Assembly (NCBI GenBank): GCA_014529385.2
Contig: CM043946.1
Location: forward strand, 38,951,558-39,015,557
DNA: 64,000 nucleotides
Reading direction: 5' to 3'
DNA from: Adiantum capillus-veneris
Taxonomy: Eukaryota > Streptophyta > Polypodiopsida > Polypodiales > Pteridaceae
A model generated the notes under the pieces. The model had not been told where the DNA came from. It searched no databases and worked only from the letters and a program-made list of their open reading frames with translations. Below are positions 1 to 10,705 of the stretch, one piece after another. The number at the start of each line of letters is the position of its first letter. Position 1 is the stretch's first letter. Made by a program: the position numbers and the translations under genes.

Positions 1-2438
1 TTGGTAAGTCCTATGGATCCTCCATATCTTGTTTCTCCAGGGGTCTTAGTGCAATCTGAGCCCACAAGTGATAGCTTTAACTTTCCAAGTCTAGCCCATC
101 TTTCCCTTGATGACACCACGGCTACCATGCCTACCCCAATGGTGGGCATGCCGAGAAACACGCCATGGACCTCATTTGTTAGTAAAGAACCACTACATGG
201 TAGCTCAATGCCTACAACAGTACCTACAAGTGTGTACCAATCATATGCACCTATGGGTCATCGCACTCATGTAGTCCCTACCCCTCCCATTGTTTCAACA
301 ACCTATGCTCCAGAACCACAACACAAGGTTCTTATTTCCATGGGACTATACCAGCTAGCATTAGCATGTCACATCCGACGTCTGCTATGCATAGGGCCAC
401 ACATATGAACTTTGGGCCACCACATGGCACAACATCGTACCCAACGTGGAACCCAAGGGCTTCCTATGCGCCAATCCCAATGCCAATACCTACTCCACAT
501 GTAGTCTCTGGAGCACCTTCACCCACGGTGCTTGCTCACTTAGGTGACTTGGCAACATTTGCTCAAGCTATTGGTCGATCTATTGCTGAGAATATGCGTA
601 ACGCACCTGATAGAGATCCTAAAAGTAAGGCAGTACAAATAGCCAAGCTCACACAAAAAATTAGTGTAAACAAGGATGTGAGAAATCATATCAAAGTGTT
701 TGAACAAATATGTGATTCTCTAGGAGAACACGATGACCTGCATAAGAGTAATGCTTTAAGCCTAACCTTAAGTGGGAAGGTAGGGGATTGGTATAGAACC
801 CTAAGGGTGGAAGAAAAAACGATTTACCCTACTCTTAGGAGACTGTTCTTGAAAGAATACATACGAGAGGGAGTACTTTGGAGTGTAGCCTCTCAGCTCC
901 AGAAAGCCCAACCAGAGGAAGGAGAGTCGGTTAGAGACTTTATTAGTCACTTGAAGCATTTGAATTCTCGTTGTAATCCAAATGAGCGCTTCAATAATAA
1001 TCAATTGCTTGATAGGTTCATTAGGGTATTACGACATGAGGATATCTACAATGGCCTAGTCATTAGAGGTATCACCACTTGGGAAGCAGTCACCACCAAT
1101 GCGATCCAACTGGAGGATAGTTTAATGATTCAAGGAGAAAGAGTGTCTATTGAGCCTAAATCTATTATCTCGCAAGCATCAGGGCATCAGCCAATGACCC
1201 TAAAGCCTATTGCTAAGGAGCCAAAGATATATGAGATGGCTTTAGCAGATCTCACCAAGGCTATTCAAGAGAGTCTTAGAGACAATCGGGCTTTGCAAAA
1301 CAATCATATATATCCAAGAAGGGAGCAACAATGGTGCTCGGTATGCTATGGACCGCATAGTACCAGTGAATGCCCTACTTTTAGAGTAAAATTCAATGGG
1401 AACTGCAATGCCTGTGGGAGGTATGGTCATCAAGCTAAGGATTGCATAGTATTTAAGCGCGCAATGGCCAATAGACCAACCTTAGCATGGATAGACACAC
1501 CTCGAGTGCCTGCATTGATGCCGGACCCACCTCTTGAACAAATAGTACAACACATGGTCCCTAGGGCCCAAAATGTTGTTCAAAAAACACCCTTACCACC
1601 TCTAGTGCTAGGACCGCAACCACCACATCCGAGAATCACTTCTGTGAATCAAGGAGGTTGTGAGTCATCTATTGCTTGTTTGGAAGGCTGTGAGGAAGAT
1701 ATAGATCCTAATATTTCCTATGGAATGGATGTGCTTGAATAAAGTCCACAATACTACATGGAGGACTATTCGGGACAATTCAAATATGTATATCAAGTAG
1801 CTGCTCTTGCGGCAAGAGGCCAAAATATCAATTACACTGCTAAGAGACCACCTCTTCAATGTTATGAGTGTGGAGGTCTACATCGTGTAGCCGAGTGTCC
1901 TATTAGGCTACAAAAGAATGCCACACTAATGCAAACCAATCAAGCGAGCACGTCTACAATGCCGATACTCATGTGTAATCGATGTGGCATAGATCATTTG
2001 ATTGCCCAATGTCCAAATAATCCAAATGCACCGAAGGACACGCCATTAAACTTGATTGAAGTTACCGAGGAGCCATCACAAAGTACATCTATGGTACCAG
2101 TAAACGTACTCACACGATTGATGCTCCAAAAAAAAATTTATATCCTTGAGGAAAGAGACACGACATCAATTGCCCAATCTCAGAAAAAGAAGAAAACACG
2201 AAGGAAGAGATCACAAAAAGCAGCGAAGTTAGACCCCAGTTCAAAGACCAACATAGGGACTGGTGATAACCCCGTATATATGAACGACGCTGAAGAGGAT
2301 TCTGATTCAGGTGAAACCATGGAGACCAAAACAACCACTAAGATAGAAACCAACAAGGAAGATCTTCATGAGCCACAATGGCCAAGATCCAAAAAGAAGA
2401 TAGGATCTTACCCAAACCCTACAGAGGAGATTGAGTGA
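1..2438 (+). pseudogene. O gag polyprotein, broken, with four zinc-knuckle-like motifs
   Basis: The protein begins with a Pro/Met/Thr-rich segment, shifts frame between about 320 and 366, and continues to a TAA at 1740-1742. The same frame resumes and runs to a TGA at 2436-2438. The central part (about 700-1130) resembles the Ty3 retrotransposon gag core, with its W-Y motif near 790. Two Cys/His motifs lie at about 1338-1450 (one CX2CX3HX4C, one canonical CX2CX4HX4C). Two more lie at about 1860-1900 and 1972-2011, the first CX2CX3HX4C. After the knuckles comes a Lys-rich tract (about 2185-2220) and an acidic stretch. Gag would package RNA. Two or more knuckle pairs in one gag is unusual. The N-terminus is outside the window or unclear. 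Confidence 0.75.
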
Positions 2439-2456
2439 GTCAAGCAATTAAGGAGT

Positions 2457-3566
2457 TTGGTAGAAGATACACAAAGGGATCTAGAACCAGCACCTAGGCA
2501 AATCGAGATTATAGACACATTGTTCCCTATGCAACAACAACCTCACCAAGTCCATAGACCCTTAGCCATACCTAGTGTCATCCAAGAAGAAAGTGACTTA
2601 AAGTCATGGGAAAGTGGGCATACTCACTTCTTGATGGAAAGAATGTTTACAGAGGGACTACCTGATCCTATCGAAGAAATGGAGATCCCATCTTCCCCAT
2701 GTCAAGGGACTGAAGTCCAAAAGATACCACTAAACATTGACAAATTGATGAATTTCATGTCTTCAGAAGTTAGAACCACCATCATGTCCAAACTATATAA
2801 AGACCCTGAGCTAGTCTCATCTCTTCGAGCCTTTCTCAATGGAGAATTGAAGTGTGGGCTACCACAATTTTCACAGATGGATGGAGCTGGGGAGATGCCA
2901 ATAGAGGAGGAACACTTATATCCACAACCCAACCTAGATGAGAACCTTGTTATAGAAATATATGTTAACAAGTTGGGACAATACTTTGAGGGTGATGAAT
3001 CCAATGCGACCATACCAATCACTATTAAGGGATTAATTGTGAATGGAATCCTTGATGGTGGCGCTGCGGTAAGCATTGTGACTAAAAATTGCTGGGAAAC
3101 TATGGGAAGGCCTCACCTTGCGACCACAGCCATAGTAATGAAGATGGCCAATGGGTCTATTGTTAAACCTATTGGGATGCTAGAAGATCTCAAGATCAAG
3201 GTCTTTGGACATAAAATAAGGATTACCTTCATTGTTATGGATTTCTCCAAGCACACTATGGCATCGGAGATGATCTTGGACGTCCTTTCATGAGGGAAGC
3301 AAAAATGGTGCATGATTGGTCTAAAAACCATGTCTACTTGCAGTTCCAAGATTCTGTCATTCGAGTGGATCTTATGACTGGTCAAGCACATCCTCTAGGA
3401 AACAAGTTTATAATTGATCATAGATCTGACACCACAATTTACTTGGCCCCATTGCAGTATTGTTACACGTGTAAAGCGGACACTGATGTTGGGGAAGATT
3501 ATCGTTATATGGATGTACTACCTGGGATGACTGAGTCGAACAATGTGGATTGGGTCCACCTAGCAG
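2457..3566 (+). pseudogene. O protease region (PR1), degenerate DGGA active site
   Basis: The reading frame of gag resumes after the TGA at 2436. A linker of about 160 codons leads to a retropepsin-like domain from about 2950. The expected D-S/T-G-A active site reads D-G-G-A near 3055. The family's second hallmark, an I-L-G-R-P-F strand, lies at about 3273-3290 but is reached only after a one-base frame change, so the frame from 3290 carries the end of the domain. The coding sequence is cut at 3566 by E1a and continues at 12769. In this lineage PR cleaves the polyprotein. The Ser-to-Gly change and the frameshift make this copy inactive. Confidence 0.72.
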
Positions 3567-3680
3567 TGACGAAGGAAATTTGGAATGGCGGCCTCTACAC
3601 CAAAACAAACTCCATTGCGCCACAAGGGAAATGAGATGAGGGCACCACCTAGTCTTGGAAGCGTGAACTAGGACCGCTAC

Positions 3681-3743
<63 letters not shown>

Positions 3744-5019
3744 ACTATGAATGAAGCATTAACCGTGGTGTGTGTACAAGGAATGGATGACTTTAAACAC
3801 TCCCAACAAAAATAGCATATAGATTACCAAACAATCACTCAAGGATTAGCCAAGATCACATCAAGCACTCTCACACGCATATAAAACATTTCTCTTAATT
3901 AACATAAGTAAGAGGAGGAGAGGTTACTAGCATGAAACAATTTGCACTCTAGAATGTGCAAGAATAGAGTGAATGAATGAGCTTATGGGCTCATGGTGAG
4001 TGATACAAAGGCTCAATGGGCTGAGGGAGGCTTGAAATTACAAAGGGGAAGGCCTCTTTATATAGGAAAGAGAGTGATTAGGAGTGAGGTTAAGATACAA
4101 GTGTAATTTGTACAAATGAAGCTTGATTAGGGACATTCAACCAATGAAGAAGCTCCTTCCAAGTGATTTGTTGACCAATTAGCTCCATCATCACTTGTGT
4201 TGTCTTCACTCCTTCCTCCATAGCTTGAGTCCAAGAGCTTCCTTATTTTAAAATGTAAAGAATCTACATAAAATCAATACATATCTAGTAATAATAGAAA
4301 GGGGTTGAGTGAGAACTTATGAATTACAACAAGATTAAGCATGACTTGAGAGGTGATTAGAAGAGGAACTTTGATGGGTTTTTGAGCTTGAGAGAGAGGA
4401 GGAAGGAGAGGAGGGTGAGAAGACTAATGGCTGATTTAAAAGAAGGTCTCAATGTGGAAAAGGAAGGGTGTGTGTGTGTAAAGGTAGGGGGGTGGTCTCC
4501 ACCACAGTTGAAAAAACTGCCGTCCACCATTTTGGCCATATCTCCTAGACCGTAGATGCAAAAATTATAAAAAAAATATGGCCAAAATCTTCAGCTTGTC
4601 AGTTACAACTTTGATGAAGACAACTTTTCTTGGATCGGAGTGGAAGTATTTTTTAAAAATTCAACAAAATCATGTGCCTGGTTTCTTCCTTTACCAAGTC
4701 TTCCACTTGGGTCCCATTTGTTTGAATCATCATATGGCTCCAAAGCCATGATGATATGAGCCACTCATGACCCTTGAATCATGGGTGCATGGCTCCACAA
4801 CCACATCATATCTTTTCTTTTCACATTTACATATTTTCCCTTCCCTTTACCACTAGGTTCTCCCTCTACCTTTCACCTCCGGTGAACTAGTCAAGAACAA
4901 ATCATTTTTTTAAAATTTTTCCAAGAGGTTGTTCTCACTCTTTCTTTTATTGTAAACCTCTAGAAGCAAGGAAAACCAACAAAATATGATAAACAAAAAT
5001 TTGTGATAGGCTCGGATCA
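3567..5019 (-). repeat. E1a 3' LTR (1453 bp)
   Basis: The sequence matches 11260-12764 nearly base for base apart from a shorter GA tract (3684-3740). It ends at TGATCC next to the purine tract and at CGTCA next to host element O. On the sense strand it holds a TATATAAAG box followed downstream by a long CT tract. Confidence 0.95.
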
Positions 5020-5036
5020 TAGCCCCCCCAAACCTG
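5020..5036 (-). other. E1a polypurine tract
   Basis: On the minus strand the bases immediately before the 3' LTR are GGTTTGGGGGGCTA. This is where plus-strand DNA synthesis is primed in LTR elements. The same tract precedes the 3' LTR of E1b at 43951-43964. Confidence 0.85.
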
Positions 5037-5060
5037 GCTAGGGGTATTTATGCCTCTAGC

Positions 5061-6830
5061 CTACTTTCTTTGATCTTGAGCTGACCTTATCCTGATGTGA
5101 TAAGGCTTTAGACGCCATCCATTTGTCCTGGTCTTGTGCACTTTACCATCAATGTCTTGAAGTCTGTAAGAGCCATTTTTGAACTTTTTGGTGACCAAGA
5201 ACGGGCCTTCCCATCGGAAAAGAAACTTTCCATCCTTACGAGTGTCGAAGCGATTGTCATATCGAAGCACCAGAGATCCCTTTTTGATGTCTTTGGATGC
5301 TAGCTTTTTGTTGAACTTTTCTCTGCGCTTCTCTGCTTCTTGAGAATAGTGGTTGATGGCTTCTTCACGATCGAATTGCAGCCTCTCTAGATCCATGATC
5401 CTTTGATGTACTTTCTCCTTTTGAGAGCCTACCTGGCTACCCAATATTCGAAGACTTGTTAACTTCACTTCAATGGGCAAAAGCGCCTCCTTTCCATAAA
5501 CCAAATGAAAGGGTGTGTACCCTAATGTGGTTTTGAAGGAGGTTCTATAGGCCCATAGAGCTCCATTCAGGTGTTTGTCCCAATCTTGGCGCCTGGCATG
5601 TACCTGTTTGGTGAGAATTTTGCAAATGATTCCATTTACCTTTTCCACCAAACCATTGCACTGAGGGTAGTAAGGAGTAGAGTGTTGATGCTGAATATTT
5701 AGTTTCTTCATGAGTTCTCCTACCAACTCTGCTCTAAACCCTGGTCCTCTATCAGATAGTATTTCAAGAGGGGTGCCAAACCGGCAATAGATGTGGTCAA
5801 AGATGAACTGACTCACATCCTTAGCAGTAATTCTATTGGTCGGCATAGCCTCAGCCCATCTAGTCATGTAGTCTACTCCCATGATGATGTACTCTTTACC
5901 TGACTGAGTGCGTGGTAGAGGCCCTATGGCATCAATTCCCCACTTCTCAAAGGGCCCATATACCTTTATTGGGTTCTGAGGTTCAGCTATGAGCCATCGT
6001 GGTCCTGCTTTCTGACATTCATCACATGTTTGACACCAATATTTGACATCACGATGAAGACTTGGCCAAGTAAACCCAGCTTGTAGAACCTTTCTACTAG
6101 TGACGTCGTGTGCAAAGTGTCCTCCACACATATCATCGTGACAAGCTTTTAAAATCTCTTCAATTTCACTCTTCAAAGGAACTCTCCTAAGCACACTATC
6201 CTTACCAAGACAATACAAGTCATCATTTACTATGCGATACCTGGTAGCCTTCCTAGCTAACCATCGCCTTTCCCCTGCATTCAAGTGTTTAGGAGCCTCT
6301 CCTTGCTCCAGAATGTGCATAATATCTTCCAAGTCCTCCTTGCCTTGCTGAAGTGGAAGTTTGATGGCCACTGCTCCCACTATTGACTCATTTAACTTTG
6401 ATGATGCTAGGTGGTCTGCATCCTTGTTCTCGTCTCTTGGTACATGATGTACTTGTGCCTCCCTAAATCTCCTCATAAGAGATTTTGCTTCTCTCATTTT
6501 AGTAGAGAGACGGGCATTTTTGCAAGCCCATGTACCTTGCATTTGCCTTACCAAAAGCATGGAGTCACCAAAAGCGTTTAATCTCTTAATTGAATTATCG
6601 AGGCACCAGCAAAGGCCATGAATTAGAGCATGATATTCTGCTTCATTGTTGGAGTGGACATCTTCTAGAGTGATCCCTTCACCATGGATCCTCTCTCCCA
6701 ATGGGGATAAGACCACGATGCCTGCAGTTGCCTTATCCTTGGTTCTCTTGTATGCTCCATCAAAGTAGAGACTATAAGCATTGACCAAAGCCTCTAGAGC
6801 TGGAGGTGGTGGAAGTTCCTTTCTCTTCAA
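5061..6830 (-). CDS. E1a second RNase H plus integrase (589 codons)
   Basis: Residues 20-150 form a plant/archaeal-type RNase H: Y-F-D-G-A (D24), N-N-E-A-E-Y (E64), G-D-S (D89) and D-A-D-H-L-A (D138). This domain would degrade RNA of the RNA:DNA hybrid. Integrase follows, with an H231/H238 and C266, C269, C272 zinc region, catalytic D300 (W-G-I-D), D360 (L-S-D-R-G) and E396, and a C-terminal G-P-F/N-G-S-Y module. No chromodomain is present. The frame is the same as the upstream gag-pol ORF and is separated from it only by TGA at 6849-6851. E1b has a Cys codon (TGC) there, so the given start is not a real initiation site. Confidence 0.9.
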   Translation of the reverse strand: MKRKELPPPPALEALVNAYSLYFDGAYKRTKDKATAGIVVLSPLGERIHGEGITLEDVHSNNEAEYHALIHGLCWCLDNSIKRLNAFGDSMLLVRQMQGTWACKNARLSTKMREAKSLMRRFREAQVHHVPRDENKDADHLASSKLNESIVGAVAIKLPLQQGKEDLEDIMHILEQGEAPKHLNAGERRWLARKATRYRIVNDDLYCLGKDSVLRRVPLKSEIEEILKACHDDMCGGHFAHDVTSRKVLQAGFTWPSLHRDVKYWCQTCDECQKAGPRWLIAEPQNPIKVYGPFEKWGIDAIGPLPRTQSGKEYIIMGVDYMTRWAEAMPTNRITAKDVSQFIFDHIYCRFGTPLEILSDRGPGFRAELVGELMKKLNIQHQHSTPYYPQCNGLVEKVNGIICKILTKQVHARRQDWDKHLNGALWAYRTSFKTTLGYTPFHLVYGKEALLPIEVKLTSLRILGSQVGSQKEKVHQRIMDLERLQFDREEAINHYSQEAEKRREKFNKKLASKDIKKGSLVLRYDNRFDTRKDGKFLFRWEGPFLVTKKFKNGSYRLQDIDGKVHKTRTNGWRLKPYHIRIRSAQDQRK

Positions 6831-6848
6831 ATGGAAAACTTTTTCATA

Positions 6849-9800
6849 TCACTTGTTTGTTAAAATGTCGGCTAAGCATGCTCGAGTTGTTCTTTCAACC
6901 TGTATTGTATAATGAAACTCTTGAAGTCGCACCACCCACTTTGCTATTTTGTCAGAGATTTCCATATGTTGTAGTGCATAGGGAAACATATCCTCCACAG
7001 TGATAATTACAAACCTCTTCGGCAGCAAGTATGGCCGAAATTTGGTTACCGCAAACATGAGAGCTAACACTAGCTGTTCCATTAGGGTGTAGGCCTTCTC
7101 TGTGTTTTCCATGAGGCGGCTAGCAAAATACACAGGCCTCATAAAGGAGGTTTTTGGATCTTTTTGTAGGAGGGCAGCACCAATGGCTTCTTCTCCCACA
7201 CTAGGGTTTACAAAGAATGTTTCTTCCCAACAAGGTTGGAGGATTACAGGGAGTGACCCTAACATTTTTTTAATCTCTCTAAAATGCCCTTCACTTTCTT
7301 CACTCCAAACAAGCGTCTCTTGACGAGTCAGCTGTTGTAGAGGAAATATCACTTGGGAGAGTAAGTGTATGAATCTACTCAAATATCTTAGCTTTTGCAA
7401 GAAGGAGATTAATTGTTTGATGGAAGTTGGGGAAGGTAGATTTAGCAATGTTTCTATCTTTTCAGGATCTACCTCAATTCCATCAATGGACACTACATGC
7501 CCTAATAGTGTAACCTTGCTTTCCCCAATGTGACATTTGTCCTTGTTTAGTTGTCCACCCAGCTTAGCTAAATGAGTAAATCCTTCATCAATCTTGCCGA
7601 GATGCATACTTTTGGAGCTGTAAATACAAAAGTCATCTATGAAAACCCTTATGGACTTACCAAAGTAAGGTTGGAAGACCATGTTCATGAATCGTTGAAA
7701 GGTGGCTGGAGCGTTGGTGAGACCAAAAGGCATGACTCGAAATGCAAAACATCCCCATGGTGTGATGAAAGTAGTCTTTTTCTGGTCCTCCTCTGCAATG
7801 CGTATTTGAAAGTAGCCAGAGTAGCCATCACACACTGTGTATCTCTCATGGCCTGCTACTTCATTTAGAATCTCATCTTGAAATGGGAGAGGGAAGTGGT
7901 CCCTCTTTGTTGCAGCATTTAGTGGCTTGTAATCCACGCACACTCGCCATTTACCATTCTTCTTTGGCCTCACCACTACTGGGGAGACCCATTCTGAATC
8001 TTCTACTGGGTATATGAATCCTTCTTCTAAGAGTCTCTTCACCTCAGACAACAGTGCATTTTGTTGCACAACTCCTAATCTTCTTAGTTTTTGTACTACT
8101 GGCTTGCTCCCTTCTTTTAGATGGATATGATGCTTCACTGCCGTGACACCTGTAATGTGAGTGTAATCAGAAATAAACAACGATGCATGCTTCTTGAGAA
8201 CATTTACATAACCCTCCTTTTCTTCTTCCTTTATATCCTTGGATAACATCTCCTCTAGGCTGGCATCCCACACATTCTCCATTTGGATCCTTGGGTTGTC
8301 TTCTGATGAGGTAGTTTCCTTTATGGTGACGCCCATGACTTCGAGAGTGCTATCACTCTCTTCACTTGAACTCTCTTCCTCGTCCATGGATGAGGAGCAT
8401 CCACTTGAGCTCCACTCATCAGCTGACGTCTCTAGTTCAAGGTTCTCTTGTCGCCCATTCTTTAGGTTATAAACCACCTTCCGACTATGGCCACCCATGC
8501 AAGGCCTCAACTCCAAGTCTCCTGTTGCCCAATCTTGCCTAGCTCCTATACCCATAAGCCAAGGTCGTCCTAAAATAAGGGGGTATCCTTCTCCCTTTAC
8601 TGGCATCACATAAGCATCAACCTCTGTAGTGATTCCAAAAACAGAAACTCTCAAAGCTTTCACTACACCCACACAAGTGACAGAGACATTATTGGCCATT
8701 TTTGCCCTAAAGTTTGATGATTCCATTACCTCTAAACCCAATTGATGCATTAGCTTTTCTGTCATGACACAAACCTCTGCTCCACTATCAATGTAAGTTT
8801 TTGGAATCCGTTGTCCCCTGATTTGAGCCTCCACCAAAGGCACTATATCCTTGAGACCATATTCTTTGATTACACTTACTAGCTTACTTCGCTTTGCCCT
8901 CGTGCTCACCATTTTTGACCATTGTCGTCGAAGCTTTGGGGAGATATGAAGTAGTTGTGGCCAAGTAATCTTTGGTCCTTGAGAACTCACATCAGCTGTC
9001 AAGTCATAAGGTTGTGTCCGAGATCCCATAGGGAAATCAGAGATGTCAATTTGAGACCTAGTACGGGTTTTTCTCTTCTTGGCTTCATCTTTAGTTGCCC
9101 GAGATGTACTTGCTTCATTGCTTGCATCCTTGCTTGTTTCTTTACCTACTTCATCTTGGACACACACACGTTTGATAGGCATTGTAGCCACTTCATCTAT
9201 CTTCATCTTCCCTTTAGCTATTTCTTCCTGGTTGCTTCTGCCCTTGAGGACCTCCTCCATCCTTATGATGCTCACATTTGGTTGAGTAGCAGGGGCTTGA
9301 GCTTGAGCACGAGGTGGCTGCAAAATTTGAGGTTGCGGTTGCTCTTGTGCTTGAGCTCTAGCACGGGGTGGACTTACTTGTTGTCGAGGACCTCTGACAG
9401 GGTAGTCATATCTTCTGGGATGAGGGCAATTATACATGCCGTGGCCAATTTCCCCACAATTGTAACACAACATTTCCCTTGCTTGACGTCGCATTGGTGG
9501 CCGATTCCCACCATTTCCCTCAATAGGCCTTCTTACACCCTGCACAAGATTTACTCTCAACCCCTCTAGCTGGTTTGTGAGATTGTTTATTTGTTGGAGC
9601 ATATCTTCTTGTTGACCTCTATTGAGGTCTGGTGCATTAGGCACATTTGGAGGTATGTAAGAAGCTTCCATAGTTGTGATATTGCCTCCCAAAGCTAGCT
9701 GGCCAGCTTGGGCTTGATAGAGAATCTTTCTATTCTTTTCCCTAGCAATTCTTAAGGCATCTTCAAAAGCATTTGGAAATTTGCCCTTTACCTTCTCCCT

Positions 9801-10220
9801 TAGCAAGGGGTACAAACCTGAGATAAATCGATCCTTTTGGAGGCAATTGGGAGCTCGCTCACCAGGGTTTAGTAAGTCTGACCATTGCCCCCAAAGTTTC
9901 AGAAAACCTTCCTCATAGGTTGCATAACCATGAGGGTCAACTTGATGAAGGGACAGAAGCCGTTGCCATAGTTCTTCTGCCGAATTGGCTCGTTGAAATC
10001 TTCGTAGGAAAGCCACCTTCAATCCCTCCCAATCAATTCTTTGGGTTGGATCTAGAGCCTGGAACCATACCCTAGCTTCTTCTTTGAGCACCAAAGGAAA
10101 AGCTCTCAATTTCACTGCTTCGTCATCCCTCCCGGAGACAAGGAAAGCCATCTCCAAGTTATCCAAAAAATCCCCAGCATTTTCCCCACTACGCCCGAAA
10201 AATTTTGGGAAAGCCATCAT
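6849..10220 (-). CDS. E1a gag-protease-RT-RNase H polyprotein
   Basis: The first ATG of the frame is at 10220, 20 bases past the stop of ORF C. Counting from 8 codons further upstream, the gag core spans about 10-180 and the zinc knuckle is C-Y-N-C...C at 260-274. A Pro/Gln/Ala-rich linker follows. The retropepsin site D-S-G-A is at 486-489 with L-I-L-G-R-P at about 556. An acidic Ser-rich stretch spans 608-640. Reverse transcriptase spans about 720-900 with the catalytic F-I-D-D at 868-871, followed by the canonical Ty3 RNase H to about 1125. Gag and pol are in one frame without a shift. The ORF ends at a TGA that splits off the second RNase H and integrase. All visible catalytic residues are present. 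Confidence 0.92.
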   Translation of the reverse strand: MMAFPKFFGRSGENAGDFLDNLEMAFLVSGRDDEAVKLRAFPLVLKEEARVWFQALDPTQRIDWEGLKVAFLRRFQRANSAEELWQRLLSLHQVDPHGYATYEEGFLKLWGQWSDLLNPGERAPNCLQKDRFISGLYPLLREKVKGKFPNAFEDALRIAREKNRKILYQAQAGQLALGGNITTMEASYIPPNVPNAPDLNRGQQEDMLQQINNLTNQLEGLRVNLVQGVRRPIEGNGGNRPPMRRQAREMLCYNCGEIGHGMYNCPHPRRYDYPVRGPRQQVSPPRARAQAQEQPQPQILQPPRAQAQAPATQPNVSIIRMEEVLKGRSNQEEIAKGKMKIDEVATMPIKRVCVQDEVGKETSKDASNEASTSRATKDEAKKRKTRTRSQIDISDFPMGSRTQPYDLTADVSSQGPKITWPQLLHISPKLRRQWSKMVSTRAKRSKLVSVIKEYGLKDIVPLVEAQIRGQRIPKTYIDSGAEVCVMTEKLMHQLGLEVMESSNFRAKMANNVSVTCVGVVKALRVSVFGITTEVDAYVMPVKGEGYPLILGRPWLMGIGARQDWATGDLELRPCMGGHSRKVVYNLKNGRQENLELETSADEWSSSGCSSSMDEEESSSEESDSTLEVMGVTIKETTSSEDNPRIQMENVWDASLEEMLSKDIKEEEKEGYVNVLKKHASLFISDYTHITGVTAVKHHIHLKEGSKPVVQKLRRLGVVQQNALLSEVKRLLEEGFIYPVEDSEWVSPVVVRPKKNGKWRVCVDYKPLNAATKRDHFPLPFQDEILNEVAGHERYTVCDGYSGYFQIRIAEEDQKKTTFITPWGCFAFRVMPFGLTNAPATFQRFMNMVFQPYFGKSIRVFIDDFCIYSSKSMHLGKIDEGFTHLAKLGGQLNKDKCHIGESKVTLLGHVVSIDGIEVDPEKIETLLNLPSPTSIKQLISFLQKLRYLSRFIHLLSQVIFPLQQLTRQETLVWSEESEGHFREIKKMLGSLPVILQPCWEETFFVNPSVGEEAIGAALLQKDPKTSFMRPVYFASRLMENTEKAYTLMEQLVLALMFAVTKFRPYLLPKRFVIITVEDMFPYALQHMEISDKIAKWVVRLQEFHYTIQVERTTRACLADILTNK

Positions 10221-10240
10221 AAAAGTGGGTTGCCTTCCTC

Positions 10241-10453
10241 TCAATATAGCACAAAGATGAAAACGTCTAGGCCCAAATCATATCTTATTAAGGGTAGAAT
10301 AAATGGATTGATAGATGCATTAATCTCAGCTAGACGACGAGGGCCTAGTAAGTCCCTTATGATGTTTTGGAACCTAAGCTTTGTGCTAGCTATTATATGC
10401 ACAGTTTGTCTAGCAAGAGGTTGGAAAGGTCCATATAAATCCCTATGATTCAT
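10241..10453 (-). CDS. E1a pre-gag small ORF C (70 aa)
   Basis: This ATG-started ORF lies between ORF B and gag and ends 20 bases before the gag ATG. I recognise no known family. The C-terminal half carries a pattern R-R-L-x-E-I-x-x-S-x-x-P-F-x-L-P-L-I ending in F-I-F-V-L. The same pattern occurs in ORF B, 73 codons upstream in the same frame, and in the ORF at 21720-21938 of E2. The tail is hydrophobic, but I see no clear membrane segment. The conserved position and pattern argue for a real accessory product or a remnant of one. Function unknown. Confidence 0.55.
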   Translation of the reverse strand: MNHRDLYGPFQPLARQTVHIIASTKLRFQNIIRDLLGPRRLAEINASINPFILPLIRYDLGLDVFIFVLY

Positions 10454-10462
10454 GGAGTATGC

Positions 10463-10672
10463 TTAAAGCAAGATGAAGATGTGAACATCAAAAGATACAT
10501 TATACTCCAAAATAGGAAATATTATAGGGTCAGGGGACAGTAGTATCTCTCTCAACCTCTCAGCTCCAAAATAGAAGACCAATCTTTGTTGGAAAAAAAT
10601 CTTTCTATCAATGCGCACATTCACCCTAATATTCTGAACTGATTGAAAGTTGTGGAAAATGGGATTATTCAT
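10463..10672 (-). CDS. E1a pre-gag small ORF B (69 aa), paralogue of C
   Basis: This ORF starts with ATG and is in the same frame as A (upstream) and C (downstream), separated from C by one TAA and a few codons. Its second half (R-L-R-E-I-L-L-S-x-D-P, then F-P-I-L, then F-D-V-H-I-F-I-L) aligns with C without gaps. The B-to-C start spacing is 219 bp, or 73 codons, in both E1 copies. This fits a tandem duplication of a ~73-codon unit. No known domain is recognised. Confidence 0.5.
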   Translation of the reverse strand: MNNPIFHNFQSVQNIRVNVRIDRKIFFQQRLVFYFGAERLREILLSPDPIIFPILEYNVSFDVHIFILL

Positions 10673-10705
10673 TGGTGCATTAATTACAACCTTCCATGAA
10701 GCACT

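Noticed and set aside
9417-10031. Long ORF of about 204 codons on + opposite E1a gag, also opposite E1b gag
   Set aside because: It is an antisense shadow of the gag-protease frame, with low-complexity Ser/Leu content and no domain.
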